A stretch of 64,000 nt of DNA from Aestuariicoccus sp032586235. GTDB taxonomy: Bacteria; Pseudomonadota; Alphaproteobacteria; Rhodobacterales; Rhodobacteraceae. Under the pieces are notes generated by a model. It worked only from the letters and a program-made list of their open reading frames with translations. It ran no database searches and was not told the DNA's origin. The stretch covers positions 124,001-188,000 of the forward strand of contig NZ_JAWHTD010000006.1 of NCBI RefSeq assembly GCF_032586235.1. Direction: 5' to 3'. The translations under genes and the position numbers were made by a program. Each line of letters opens with the position of its first letter. Position 1 is the first letter of the stretch. Positions 52,249 through 61,458 of the stretch are shown here, in pieces.

Positions 52249-52427
52249 TTGGCTTTGTTGTCATTGTTCCGAGCGGGGCGATTGGCCTTCCTCGCAAGCG
52301 CTCAGCCGGCTCCGAACGCGGAGATCGCCCTGTCGGAGCGATGGACGTGCGGGTGAATCACTGGCGTCTGCCGCCCAGTGCAAATTTGTGTGTGGACGGG
52401 TCAATACACTGACGACAGGAGGCCCGG

Positions 52428-53237
52428 ATGCACCTCGGGATCATTGGTTTTGGAAACATCGCGAAAACTCTGCTCCAGCTTCTGGAGCAAGAGCCCGTCA
52501 AACGTCTGACGGTTCTGGTGCGCGAGGCGCATCGTGAAGACGCGGCCGATTTGCTTGAAAAGACCCCTGCCGCCAGCGTCTGCGATGTGGTGACGTTTGC
52601 GGACGATTTGGTCGATGCCAAGCCCGACCTGGTTGCGGAATGCGCGGGCGCAGGCGCGGTGGCGGATATTGTCCCCCGTCTTCTCGGGGCAGGCATTTCG
52701 ACGGTCGTGGTTTCCATCGGGGCGCTTGCGGACGATGCCCTGGCAGCCGGCCTGAGGCAAGCCGCCGAGGCTGGATCGGCCAAGCTAATCCTGCCTTCCG
52801 GGGCCATTGGCGGGATAGATCTCCTGGCCGCTCTGAAGCCTGCTGGCGATCTCTCCGTTACCTACCAAGGAACCAAGCCGCCCGGTGCATGGATGGGAAC
52901 CCCTGCCGAGGCGGCGCTCGACCTAGAAGCACTGGCCGAACCAACGGTTTTCTTTAAGGGCAGCGCGCGAAACGCCGCGCTCAATTACCCCAAAAACGCC
53001 AACGTCGCTGCAACCCTAGCGCTGGCAGGGGCGGGCTTTGAAGCGACGCTTGTCGAACTGGTGGCAGACCCCACCGCCGCGAAGAACAGCCACGCGTTCG
53101 AAGTGGAGTCACCTTTGTGCCGGTTTTCCGTGAGGATCGACAACGCGGCCTCGGCTGCAAACGCGAAGACCTCGGTGGCGACGGTCTACAGCCTCCTCAG
53201 AGAAATCAATCGCGTCAGGCATTCCGTGGTCGTCTGA
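52428..53237 (+). CDS. L-aspartate dehydrogenase family protein (NadX-like)
   Basis: 269 codons. Rossmann GFGNIAKTL (about 7-15), then the domain containing LPSGAIGGIDLLAALK (about 121-136) and NYPKNANVAATLALAG (about 188-203), where the conserved His of classical NadX is not obvious in the window I can align by eye. Acts on aspartate or a related amino acid with NAD(P). Might serve NAD synthesis or a catabolic step with the preceding oxidoreductase. Confidence 0.82.
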   Translation: MHLGIIGFGNIAKTLLQLLEQEPVKRLTVLVREAHREDAADLLEKTPAASVCDVVTFADDLVDAKPDLVAECAGAGAVADIVPRLLGAGISTVVVSIGALADDALAAGLRQAAEAGSAKLILPSGAIGGIDLLAALKPAGDLSVTYQGTKPPGAWMGTPAEAALDLEALAEPTVFFKGSARNAALNYPKNANVAATLALAGAGFEATLVELVADPTAAKNSHAFEVESPLCRFSVRIDNAASAANAKTSVATVYSLLREINRVRHSVVV

Positions 53238-53606
53238 GGGGCTCGCGGCAGGCCATGCAGTCTTGGCCACCACACGCGGACTTCATCAAGGGCAGCGGTC
53301 AGACGTACCGCGCACAAATGTCGGACAATGACCGCAACCTGCTTCGATCAAGATTGCTCAAGGAAACCCCTGCAAAACCGGAGCCGTCTACGAATGACAC
53401 CCCCGGCCAGAAGCCCACGATGCACCAAAAATCAACCCGGACCACCCGATGGGGGCAGATCACTTCCTTTTCCGGGATGAGTCGTTTTGGAGGCGCCGGC
53501 ACAAAATTCTTGCTCGGTAGGCCGGATCGGGCGACCATGATGGCAAGCAAATCGCCGACTGCACATTTTCTATGAATTTCTGATTTGGACGCGCGGGGTC
53601 ACGATC
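53238..53606. other. 369-bp gap without a recognisable gene
   Basis: Short frames exist on both strands, but none has a ribosome site, family motif or the codon pattern of neighbours. It presumably contains the promoter of the GDSL/RTX gene at 53607. Confidence 0.4.
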
Positions 53607-55949
53607 ATGCCGCCTAAGAACGACAAACCCGGTGGGGGCGGGAACGGCAACGGAAATGGTGGCCCGAAGCGGGACAAGACACCGCCATCTCTCGAAGGAC
53701 CAACTACGATCTCGGTCGAGGAAAATCAGACTGACGTTGCTGATTTCGATACCGATGATGGAACGGCCGCCTGGTCGGTCGCGGGTTTGGATGCCGCTCT
53801 TTTGGATATCGGCGCAGACGGTGTGATAACGTTCAGGACGGCGCCGGATTATGAAGCCCCTCAGGATGCTGACGGCGATGGCGTTTACGAGGTCACCGTT
53901 CAAATTACCGATCCGGCTGGCAATTCAACTTCGCAGGCGCTTGCGGTAACCGTTCTGGATGTCGTCGAGGACACGACGCCGCCGACAATCGAGGGCGTGA
54001 CCGCCATCACTGTCGACGAGAACCAGACCGCCGTATCCGATTTTCAGGCCGACGAGGCCGGAACGTGGACGTTGGTCGGGGCTGATGACGACGCGCTGTT
54101 CGTGATCGACCCGGTGACCGGCACGGTCAGCTTTGGCAGCTCGCCGGATTATGAGGTTCCCGGCGATGCCAATCAGGATAACGTCTACCGGATTACGGTA
54201 GCGATCACCGATGCGGCTGGCAACACTGCCACGCAGACCATCGACATCACCGTTGCGGATGTCGATGAGGACGCAGGAGCGCCGTACAACCGGATCGTGA
54301 TTTTCGGCGACAGCCTGAGCGACAATGGCAATTTCAATGCGCTCGCGGCGGAATTCCTGCTCAGGGACGACAATGGTGAACCGATCTACTCTGTTCCGTT
54401 TCAATACGATGGCGGTGGCAGCGTGCGCACCTACGACACCCGGGCCTTCACAGACGGCACGGTATACGCGGACACCTTGGCGCGCCTTTTGTCGTTGGAT
54501 GCCAACTACGAGAATTATGCCTTCGGTGGCGCGCAGGCGCTGGGGTCGCGGTTTGGGGCCGGGTATATTCAGGACTATTCCAACCTCAGCTATGCGACCT
54601 ATGAGGGCGGCACAGCGCCATTCTCTATCGTCGAGGACACCGATGCGGCGCTGGCGGCCTATGGAGAGTTCGATATCAATCTCGCTGCGCAGGTCGACAG
54701 GTATCTCGCGGACACTAGCGGCATTGTGGAGCCGGGCACGCTGGCCATTTTGAACATCGGCGCAAACGATCTTGGCGAATTCGACACGAGTCTCCTGAAC
54801 ATTCTTTTGGGCGGCGTGGACGAATTCGCGCGGGATATCGGTAACGAGATCGAAACCCAGGTGCTTCGGCTGCTCGGCGCGGGGGTCGACACGATCGCAT
54901 TGTACCGGCTTCCCGTGGCGGAGTTCTTCGTCGGGTTCGACGATTTGGCCTTCTACGAAGAGCCGGTCGCCCGCGACCTGATCGACGCGGTCAACAACGA
55001 GATTGACGACGCCGAGCGGTCGTTGTTGGTGGCCGGTGTCGACGTGCAGCTGGTGCGGTTGGACACCATGTCGAAAGAGCTGATGGTCGATATGGCAACC
55101 TACGGGTTTCTGGCCCGGGGGCCGTACCTTTATGGGTATTCCGGCGATCCGCGTTGGGTTGAAACCTCGCCGGGTGTCATCGAACCCGTCTTCGAGGTCA
55201 ACGCCTCGGCCGCTCAATACCGTCCAGAGCAGATCCTGTTCTTCGACGAGATCCACCCCTCGGGCGCCATGCACGACATGCTGGCGGTCTTCTCCAACCT
55301 GACGGTTGCACGGGACGAAACGCTTGGATCGACCAGCGCCAATGTTTTTGATCTGACTGGCGCCGATGATTTCGTGATTGCCCGCGATGGCGCAGACGTG
55401 GCCAATCTTGGCGCGGGCAACGACGTGGCGCTTGGCGGAACGGGTAACGATTCGCTTCGCGGCGACGAAGGGTCGGATTTGCTGATCGGCGGGAAAGGCG
55501 GTGACAATCTTCAGGGGGGCGACGGCAGCGATTTTCTGACCGGCAGCTCCGGTAACGATACGCTGGCCGGTGGTGCCGATCCTGACATTTTGATCGGCGA
55601 CCTGGGCAACGATACAGCATATGGAAATCGTGGCGACGACATCTTCATCTATTTCGAAGAAGAACTGCGAGGCGGCAGTGGCGCTGCCACGGATTTCTAC
55701 CAGGGTGGCGCGGGCGAGGACACTTTGCTTGTATTCCTCTCTGAAATGGCCGGCGTTGTACAGACGGCATCGACCAACTCGGTTGAGCTGTCTTTCGAAG
55801 ACGGATCAACACTCACCACAGTGGGAATCGAAAATATCATCTTGCATAACGGGCTGCCGGAGGATTTGGATAGCCCGATCAATGACCTGAGCCTCGCAGA
55901 AGACCTTTGGGCAAGGTATGACGATGGCCAGCTCTGGGGTGTGATCTGA
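53607..55949 (+). CDS. Secreted GDSL esterase with cadherin-like and RTX repeats
   Basis: 780 codons. Low-complexity N-terminus (Pro/Gly/Asn), two cadherin-like repeats of about 100 residues (28-125 and 125-222, each starting PPSLEG or PPTIEG), GDSL hydrolase domain (about 226-565) with FGDSLSDNGN (Ser), NIGANDL and DEIHPSGAMHD (Asp/His), then six to seven RTX nonapeptides (GAGNDVALGG-like, about 595-670). No N-terminal signal peptide is seen, so type I secretion is expected, although the C-terminus (ending QLWGVI) lacks the usual short hydrophobic tail motif. No T1SS genes are nearby. Confidence 0.87.
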   Translation: MPPKNDKPGGGGNGNGNGGPKRDKTPPSLEGPTTISVEENQTDVADFDTDDGTAAWSVAGLDAALLDIGADGVITFRTAPDYEAPQDADGDGVYEVTVQITDPAGNSTSQALAVTVLDVVEDTTPPTIEGVTAITVDENQTAVSDFQADEAGTWTLVGADDDALFVIDPVTGTVSFGSSPDYEVPGDANQDNVYRITVAITDAAGNTATQTIDITVADVDEDAGAPYNRIVIFGDSLSDNGNFNALAAEFLLRDDNGEPIYSVPFQYDGGGSVRTYDTRAFTDGTVYADTLARLLSLDANYENYAFGGAQALGSRFGAGYIQDYSNLSYATYEGGTAPFSIVEDTDAALAAYGEFDINLAAQVDRYLADTSGIVEPGTLAILNIGANDLGEFDTSLLNILLGGVDEFARDIGNEIETQVLRLLGAGVDTIALYRLPVAEFFVGFDDLAFYEEPVARDLIDAVNNEIDDAERSLLVAGVDVQLVRLDTMSKELMVDMATYGFLARGPYLYGYSGDPRWVETSPGVIEPVFEVNASAAQYRPEQILFFDEIHPSGAMHDMLAVFSNLTVARDETLGSTSANVFDLTGADDFVIARDGADVANLGAGNDVALGGTGNDSLRGDEGSDLLIGGKGGDNLQGGDGSDFLTGSSGNDTLAGGADPDILIGDLGNDTAYGNRGDDIFIYFEEELRGGSGAATDFYQGGAGEDTLLVFLSEMAGVVQTASTNSVELSFEDGSTLTTVGIENIILHNGLPEDLDSPINDLSLAEDLWARYDDGQLWGVI

Positions 55950-56069
55950 CCTCGTGCGTCTCTTTGATATCCGTCTGTCTGGCCGGGCTCGGCGTGTCCC
56001 GAGTAGTGCCTGCGGTGGTGTCAAGGCGAAGGGCTTGAGCAGGTCATTGGGGGAACGTAGCTTCTCGCC

Positions 56070-56168
56070 ATGAGGACTCCCGACCCTTTCCGGCACTTTC
56101 GAACCAGCCGCGAAGCGATCCGACTTGCGGTTATGCTGCACGTCAGATTTCCGCTTTCGTTGCGGAAC
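56070..56168 (+). pseudogene. IS6-family transposase N-terminal remnant
   Basis: A 33-codon stretch (M-R-T-P-D-P-F-R-H-F-R-T-S then IRLAVMLHVRFPLSLRN) matches the start of IS6-family transposases as I recall them. The match ends abruptly after LRN; no DDE core follows. It lies in the 616-bp gap between the two RTX genes (55950-56565), which otherwise holds no gene. Confidence 0.65.
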
Positions 56169-56565
56169 CGATCCGCCGCTCTCGCCGAGTGCGCCAACTT
56201 TGTGCAGAATAATGGGCAGCATCACTTTCCAAGCCAAGATGGTTCGAGTCCGTCTGACAGCACCTTGGGCCGCTCAAAGAAGCCGGATATACGTCAGCAA
56301 TCGTGATCCTGAACCAGACCAAACAGACCGTTGCAATAAGGCGGGGTCCATATACGTCCACACATGACACCAGCCAATACACGAAGGCCGTAACGGACAT
56401 GGCAAGTAAACGTGACAGCGCCAGTTGCCGGCTTTTCGGAACGGCTGCACCTTGTTAACCTTTTCTGGATACAAAGAAGGGAAAGGCAGGTTCGACGGCG
56501 CTCCGGGTCGCTGAAAGGACGTGTCATCTTCTTTCGAAAACGGTTGTTCGAGACTGGAGATATCT

Positions 56566-58398
56566 ATGAACGTTTCACCCATATTCCGCTTCAACACTCC
56601 TGATCCCGAGTTGATCGAAGGGGACGGCGGCAACAACACACTCGTGGGTGGCGGTGGCAACGACACATTGAAGGGGTTCGGTGGCAACGACAGCCTGGAT
56701 GGCGGTGACGGACGCGACCGGCTGGAAGGTGGCGATGGAGACGACACCCTTGATGCCTCGGGAGGGACGGCGGAAAGCCAGAGCATCGGCGACGTACTGC
56801 GGCCGGGTCTGGGCAGCGACACGATGCTTGGTCATGCCGGACTGTGGGCCACTGGTGCGGCCACCGGCGGCGAGGGCGCGACGTTGAGCTACGGCGACGT
56901 CTCGGGCGTGGGAGGGCTCACGATAACCGTGGGCGAAGAGGGCACCGGGACCGCCGTGAGCGGCGACGCAGGCCAGGTCGACGACACCTTTTCCTATGTC
57001 AATTTCGTCGAGGGGAGCCAGGACGGCGACCTGATCATCGGCTCGAACGAGGACCGCTACCAAGGCTTCGCGCCGCTTGGGGGCGTCGACACGGTGCATG
57101 GCGGCGCTGGCTTTGACCAGCTGCATTACGAGAAAGAAGCGAACTGGACGGAGGATCCGGGCAGCGGCATTGTGGTCGACTGGGACGTGGGCACGGTCAT
57201 CGACACTCTGGGCAACACGGACGTCTTCACTGGAATTGAAAGTATTCACGGCACAGAGATGGGCGACTTGATGGACGCTACGGGCGTGAACGAGTGGACG
57301 CAGCTGCGCGGCGAGGGCGGCGACGATACTTTGATCGGTGGTGAGGGCGACAACCGCATCCGCGGCGGTGATGGCTATGACATCGCGGTGATCAACGTGA
57401 ACGAAGCCGATGCTACGATCACCGTGGAGGGCAGTGCGGTCACGATCGAATCCTCACAAGGAACCGACGAGCTCCAGGATATCGAAGAAATCCAGTTCCT
57501 AGACACAAGCTTTGCGGTTGAACCGCAAGGCGAGTTGCTCGTCGGTCTCGAAGGCTCTGACAGCATCGTCGGCGGCGAGGGTCCGGACAGCATCTTCGGG
57601 CTCGAGGGCGACGATACTCTCGAGGGCGCGGGGGGCGACGACAACATCGGCGCGGGCGCGGGTGACGACGAGGTTTCGGGCGGCGAGGGCAACGACCTTA
57701 TGGGCGGCGGACCCGGCAATGACGACATGGGCGGCGGTGTCGGCAACGACTTCATGGGCGGAGGCCAGAATGACGACACGGTCGATGGCGGCGCGGGAAA
57801 CGATGTGGTCAACGGAGGGCCGGGCAACGACCTGATGATCGGCGGTGACGGCTCCGACACGATGGGCGGTTCTTTCGGTGCCGACACGATTCAGGGCAAT
57901 GGCGGCGACGACGATCTGGGCGGCGGGTCGGGCCAGGACAGCATCGACGCAGGAATTGGCGACGACAGCGTCGGCGGCGGCGAGGCCAACGATGTGATCT
58001 TCGGCCGCGGGGGAGACGACTTCCTCGCGGGAGGTGGACGCGACGACCAGATCTCGGGCGGCGCGGGCAACGATACGATAAATGGCGGCGACGGCGACGA
58101 CATCATGACCGGCGGATCGGGCGCGGATGTCTTCGTTTTCAACTTCTTCAAGGACGGCGACGACGACCGGATCAACGACTTCACCGACGGCGAAGACAGT
58201 TTCCTGATCCGCATCGTCAATCCCGAAACCGGCGAGGCCAACATCTCGAACGGCGGCAACGGTCTCCAGGGTTATGTCGACGCGCTCAACATCACCGACG
58301 TCGCGGGCGGCGCGCAGATGAACGTCGGCGGGCATCTTGTCCTGGTGCAGGGGGTTAGTGCTGCGGACCTCACAGCCGCGGATTTCAGCTTCATCTGA
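56566..58398 (+). CDS. RTX calcium-binding protein, catalytic domain not recognised
   Basis: 610 codons from ATG 56566 (GGAG upstream). A first RTX block (about 18-66), a non-repeat block (about 67-245, with THGGAGFD-type and WTEDPGSGIVVDWD segments), more RTX, then a long GGxGxDxxx array (about 325-525), and a C-terminal region DVFVFNFFKDGDDDRINDF...LTAADFSFI typical of type I secretion targets in Rhodobacteraceae. Very acidic, Ca-binding. Either an adhesin-like surface protein or a carrier of an unrecognised enzyme. Repetitive DNA makes misassembly possible. Confidence 0.85.
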   Translation: MNVSPIFRFNTPDPELIEGDGGNNTLVGGGGNDTLKGFGGNDSLDGGDGRDRLEGGDGDDTLDASGGTAESQSIGDVLRPGLGSDTMLGHAGLWATGAATGGEGATLSYGDVSGVGGLTITVGEEGTGTAVSGDAGQVDDTFSYVNFVEGSQDGDLIIGSNEDRYQGFAPLGGVDTVHGGAGFDQLHYEKEANWTEDPGSGIVVDWDVGTVIDTLGNTDVFTGIESIHGTEMGDLMDATGVNEWTQLRGEGGDDTLIGGEGDNRIRGGDGYDIAVINVNEADATITVEGSAVTIESSQGTDELQDIEEIQFLDTSFAVEPQGELLVGLEGSDSIVGGEGPDSIFGLEGDDTLEGAGGDDNIGAGAGDDEVSGGEGNDLMGGGPGNDDMGGGVGNDFMGGGQNDDTVDGGAGNDVVNGGPGNDLMIGGDGSDTMGGSFGADTIQGNGGDDDLGGGSGQDSIDAGIGDDSVGGGEANDVIFGRGGDDFLAGGGRDDQISGGAGNDTINGGDGDDIMTGGSGADVFVFNFFKDGDDDRINDFTDGEDSFLIRIVNPETGEANISNGGNGLQGYVDALNITDVAGGAQMNVGGHLVLVQGVSAADLTAADFSFI

Positions 58399-58593
58399 TT
58401 GAATCCAGATATCTCGGGCAACCTCCTTTGGTCCGAGCGCACCGGCGAGTTCGAGACGCAAAAGCCTTTTGGCAGCAGCATTGACGGAACTGATGTCCAT
58501 CAGCAGTTCTGCAAGCCGACTAGCCCCTAGAGCCTCAAGGTTCTTTGTATTCAAGGTTTTCTTTGATGCGGTAACCGCCGCACAGCGGGCAGG

Positions 58594-59647
58594 TCAGCAG
58601 AGGGCGTCCAGCTCCAGCAGCTGGAAGATCGCGCGCTCGATCCAAGGCTGGAACCCTTTTCCGGCGTTCGGGAACCGGGTCAGTTCGCAGAACTTGGGGC
58701 CCTCCGGCGTCAGGAAGAAATCCCAGCGCAGCAGCATCGGGAAGGCAAGCGACAGCCGCTCCGCCAGCGCTATAGCCTCGTCGAACCCCTCGGGCTTGGG
58801 CTCGGGCTCCAGCTCGGGCCAGGTGGCGCTCGCAGGCAGGCGCGACCAGTCCCGTGTCACCGTCATCATGCCCTTGCGCGCCTTTGGTCCGTTACGGTCC
58901 AGCACCTGCACAAAGGGCACCCGGCCGCGCGCGGCGAAGACCTTGACATCGCGCGGGATTTCGAGCGTCGGGTCCATGACGTCGCGCTCGGCCTCTTCGA
59001 CCAGCACTTCCTGGCTGGCGAGGCCAAGCTCGACGTATTTGTCCCGAACGATCCGGGCCACGGTGTCGCCCGGCAGGTGGCGCCAGGTGGCCAGGGTCCG
59101 CACGTCGGTTCCGTCGACCCGGAACACGCCCTTGGACGAGTAGGCGAAGGTCGGTTTGATGATGTACCGGTCGGGCAGCGCGGCAAAGTCGAGCGCGTGC
59201 ACGTTTTCGGCTCTGGCGATCAGGCGGCTGACGGGCACGCCCTGCGCGACGATCCATTTGCGGAAGTCGGATTTCGTCGGCATCGCCGTCAGCCGGCCGG
59301 CGACACTATCCTTCGGGGCCTCCTGGAATTCCCGCCAGCGCGTCTTGATCCGCCATTCCAGCGCGCCAATTCCGCCGGCGCCCGGCGCCCGGCGCCATGC
59401 CAAGCCCCCAATCCAGCAACACGACGCGCGGATCGCGTTCCAGCGCGGCGGCGAAGGTCTGCAACGCCTCGATGCGCCGCCCCTCGGCCAAGAGCCTCCG
59501 GCCCTGTTCCACAAGGACAAGCGCGTCCAGCCGCGGGGCCAGACGGACCTTCTGGTCGCCGATTTCCACGCCGCTTGCACGCAGCCGCCAGCGTGACCGC
59601 AGGGCCGTGGGAAGAACCTCGAATACGCTGCGCAGGTGAGCAGACAT
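58594..59647 (-). pseudogene. TPR-like/ATP-grasp (TupA-like) gene split by a heptanucleotide frameshift
   Basis: The gene starts at ATG 59647 (GGGGGCAAG upstream) and reads a helical, TPR-like N-terminus (VEQGRRLLAEGRRIEALQTF, about residue 50). At 59375-59395 a (CCGGCGC)3 tract shifts it: the upstream frame ends soon after in RRRNWRAG..., while the downstream frame carries the ATP-grasp part (KPTFAYSSKGVFRV, DVKVFAARGRVPFVQVLDR, LLRWDFFLTPEGPKFCELTRFP). Removing one 7-base unit joins both into a single 348-aa protein. It is either phase-variable in the OFF state or a true mutation or sequencing error. TupA-like ATP-grasp enzymes add acidic or amino acid groups to surface polymers in teichuronic-type loci. 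Confidence 0.7.
59375..59395 (+). repeat. Heptanucleotide tandem repeat (CCGGCGC)3 in the ATP-grasp gene
   Basis: Three exact copies of CCGGCGC on the plus strand (GCGCCGG on the coding strand) at the frameshift point. Three units give the broken frame; two give the intact one. An identical tract occurs at 61751-61771. Confidence 0.9.
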
Positions 59648-59928
59648 CTTGCCCCCGACCGTCACCCTGCCAATTGGCTTGTGGAAAACGTTGCCACTCG
59701 TGAAATCAAACCGAAATTCCCCAAGTAGAACGCCGACCGTTCCATGTTGCGGCGACTTTGGGCACTGATCAAGCTTCATGTGTCCGCAGTTTGGTGGTTC
59801 TGGCATCAGAAGCGCGAACTGAGCATGAATTGTGGCCTTGGCAGCCGGGTTGATCCGGTTTTCGGACGGATAGGCACCCCATTGGGCAGACCAGTCGAGC
59901 CGGGTTTGTTCGGATTTTGTCGCCGACG

Positions 59929-60123
59929 TCACCATGCCGGAACCGGCGGCGCGCGCAGCACGCTGTCTGCCAGTTCATTCAGGCCGAGCACCTCGTCCAG
60001 CTCCCGGAACAGCAACAAACCGCCATCCGAACTGATCTTCACACCATGAAACTCAAGCCGCACCCGACGGTCAAAACCAAGCCGAACAGCACCCGGTTCG
60101 TCTGCACCCTTCAGGTGATCCAT
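59929..60123 (-). pseudogene. IS1380-family transposase remnant (N-terminal part)
   Basis: 64 codons. GFDRRVRLEFHGVKISSDGG and LLLFRELDEVLGLNELAD match the start of IS1380-type transposases (conserved SDGG/SDAG and LLxxRELD). It then runs into RAPPVPAW and stops, which resembles the usual C-terminal RAPP tail, suggesting an internal deletion that fused the two ends. The downstream 59648-59928 stretch shows no gene. Confidence 0.7.
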
Positions 60124-60240
60124 GAAGACACCCTCCCCACTGCTTTAACATGCTGAAATATAAAACGTTACCGGCCGTCAGGATGCGAAAATCGGTACGT
60201 TACTTGGAGAATACGGGGTGAAACGGGCCCTGACAGTCGA

Positions 60241-60357
60241 GAGTGTAGAGGGTCGCAGCGTTCAGGGTGCTGTCCTCTCTTCGCAGGCCCTCCAGCACGA
60301 TACGGATCTTCTCGTCCGCCGAATTCTCCTTTGGTATCTTGCGGTGAATAACCTGTA
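60241..60357 (-). pseudogene. IS3-family OrfA fragment
   Basis: A minus-strand frame without a start reads HRKIPKENSADEKIRIVLEG then LRREDSTLNAA, which matches the HTH segment of IS3 OrfA proteins (usual form RKYSAEEKIRIVLEGLRGEDSIAE). Truncated on both sides. Confidence 0.65.
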
Positions 60358-60505
60358 AGACCAGATCAGCGGCTGCTTATGGTGGTCCGGATTTCTTTGT
60401 CATCTTCGTTTCCTGACGGTTCAGATGAGCCAGAAATCCTACGTTGCCAAGACCCCTCAATCCGTCTCACAGGTGCTGATGCCGGACAAGACGCGGCGAA
60501 TTTGC

Positions 60506-60670
60506 AACTATTTGAGCCTGCAACTCGGCAAGAAGCTCCCGAAGCGCCAAGTGAAGGCAAAGTTGCGTGAAGATCGCCAGGAAGCCATCGCGCCGGATGA
60601 TGATTGGGCGATGAATTTTGTCCACGAACAACTCGCTTGTGGCAAGAAGCTCCGCATCCTGACCACTCCG
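60506..60670 (+). pseudogene. IS3-family OrfB fragment
   Basis: The plus-strand frame opening at 60425 reads LGKKLPKRQVKAKLREDRQ, DDDWAMNFVHEQLACGKKLRILT, the integrase core start (catalytic Asp region, normally W-x-MDFVHDQLATGRKLRVLTIVD). Here the catalytic MDF is MNF and the match ends near 60665, where the IS256 remnant begins. It is in opposite orientation to the OrfA piece. Confidence 0.75.
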
Positions 60671-60679
60671 GACTGTTGT

Positions 60680-61250
60680 GGATACCCATCAGGGCGGCCA
60701 TCGAGCGCGTCTTCGAGGCCACCTGGCAACGGTGTCGCGTCCATTGGATGCGCAACGCGCTCGCCCACGTCTCGCGCGGCCAGCACACCGTCGTCGCCGC
60801 CGCGATCCGCCAGGCCTTCGATCAACCCGACCGCCACCAGGCCGGAGAGACCTGGCGCCGGGTCGCCGACCAGCTCCGGTCACGCCGGCCCAAGCTGGCC
60901 GAGCTCATGGACGACAGCGAGCACGACGTGCTGGCCTACATGGCCTTCCCTTGACAGCACCGCACCAAGCTGCATTCGACCAACCCGATCGAGCGTCTGA
61001 ACAAGGAGGTGAAACGCCGCGCCGACGTCGTCGGGATCTTCCCAAACGAGGCCTCGATCACCCGCCTGATCGGCGCTGTGCTCTTCGAACAGAACGACGA
61101 ATGGCAGACCGCCAGCCGCTACATGATGCTCGAGGCCTTCGCCAACATCGGCCACGAGGAAACCGACCCCATTCTCAGCATCGCAACCCAGGCCGCCTGA
61201 TCATGACCTCAGGCCACCAGGGAAATTACACCAGCTTGACGGACGTGACC
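60680..61250 (+). pseudogene. IS256-family transposase, 5'-truncated, with in-frame stop
   Basis: Frame RAAIERVFEATWQRCRVHWMRN (60690 on) through LHSTNPIERLNKEVKRRADVVGIFPNEAS to ATQAA (stop 61198-61200) is the C-terminal half of an IS256 transposase. An internal TGA at 60952-60954 sits where the family has an Arg codon (CGA to TGA is a one-base change). The right end motif GCTTGACGGACGTGACC at about 61233-61250 looks like an IS256 terminus. The left half is missing, so it cannot move by itself. Confidence 0.85.
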
Positions 61251-61458
61251 AAAAATTGGCCTTAGGCTCCGATGACCACCCGAAGTCGTCGCTCAGAGTA
61301 CGCTGCGCTCACGGAAATCAAAGATCGCGCATTTCTCACCATCATTGTGTTGCGCGATCCAAGGGGTATGATCCCGAAACCATGAGCCGGGCAGCGGGCG
61401 CTCCGCCTGCTGCGCGCCGGGGTGTCGAATTGGTCTGTAAGTTCCGGAACATCGATCC

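Noticed and set aside
53117..53575. 152-codon frame overlapping the end of the aspartate dehydrogenase gene
   Set aside because: Its first part is a shadow, the rest has no family resemblance and no ribosome site.
56600..58120. Regular DNA repeats that look CRISPR-like
   Set aside because: They are in-frame codons of RTX nonapeptides (GGxGxDxxx) without spacers.
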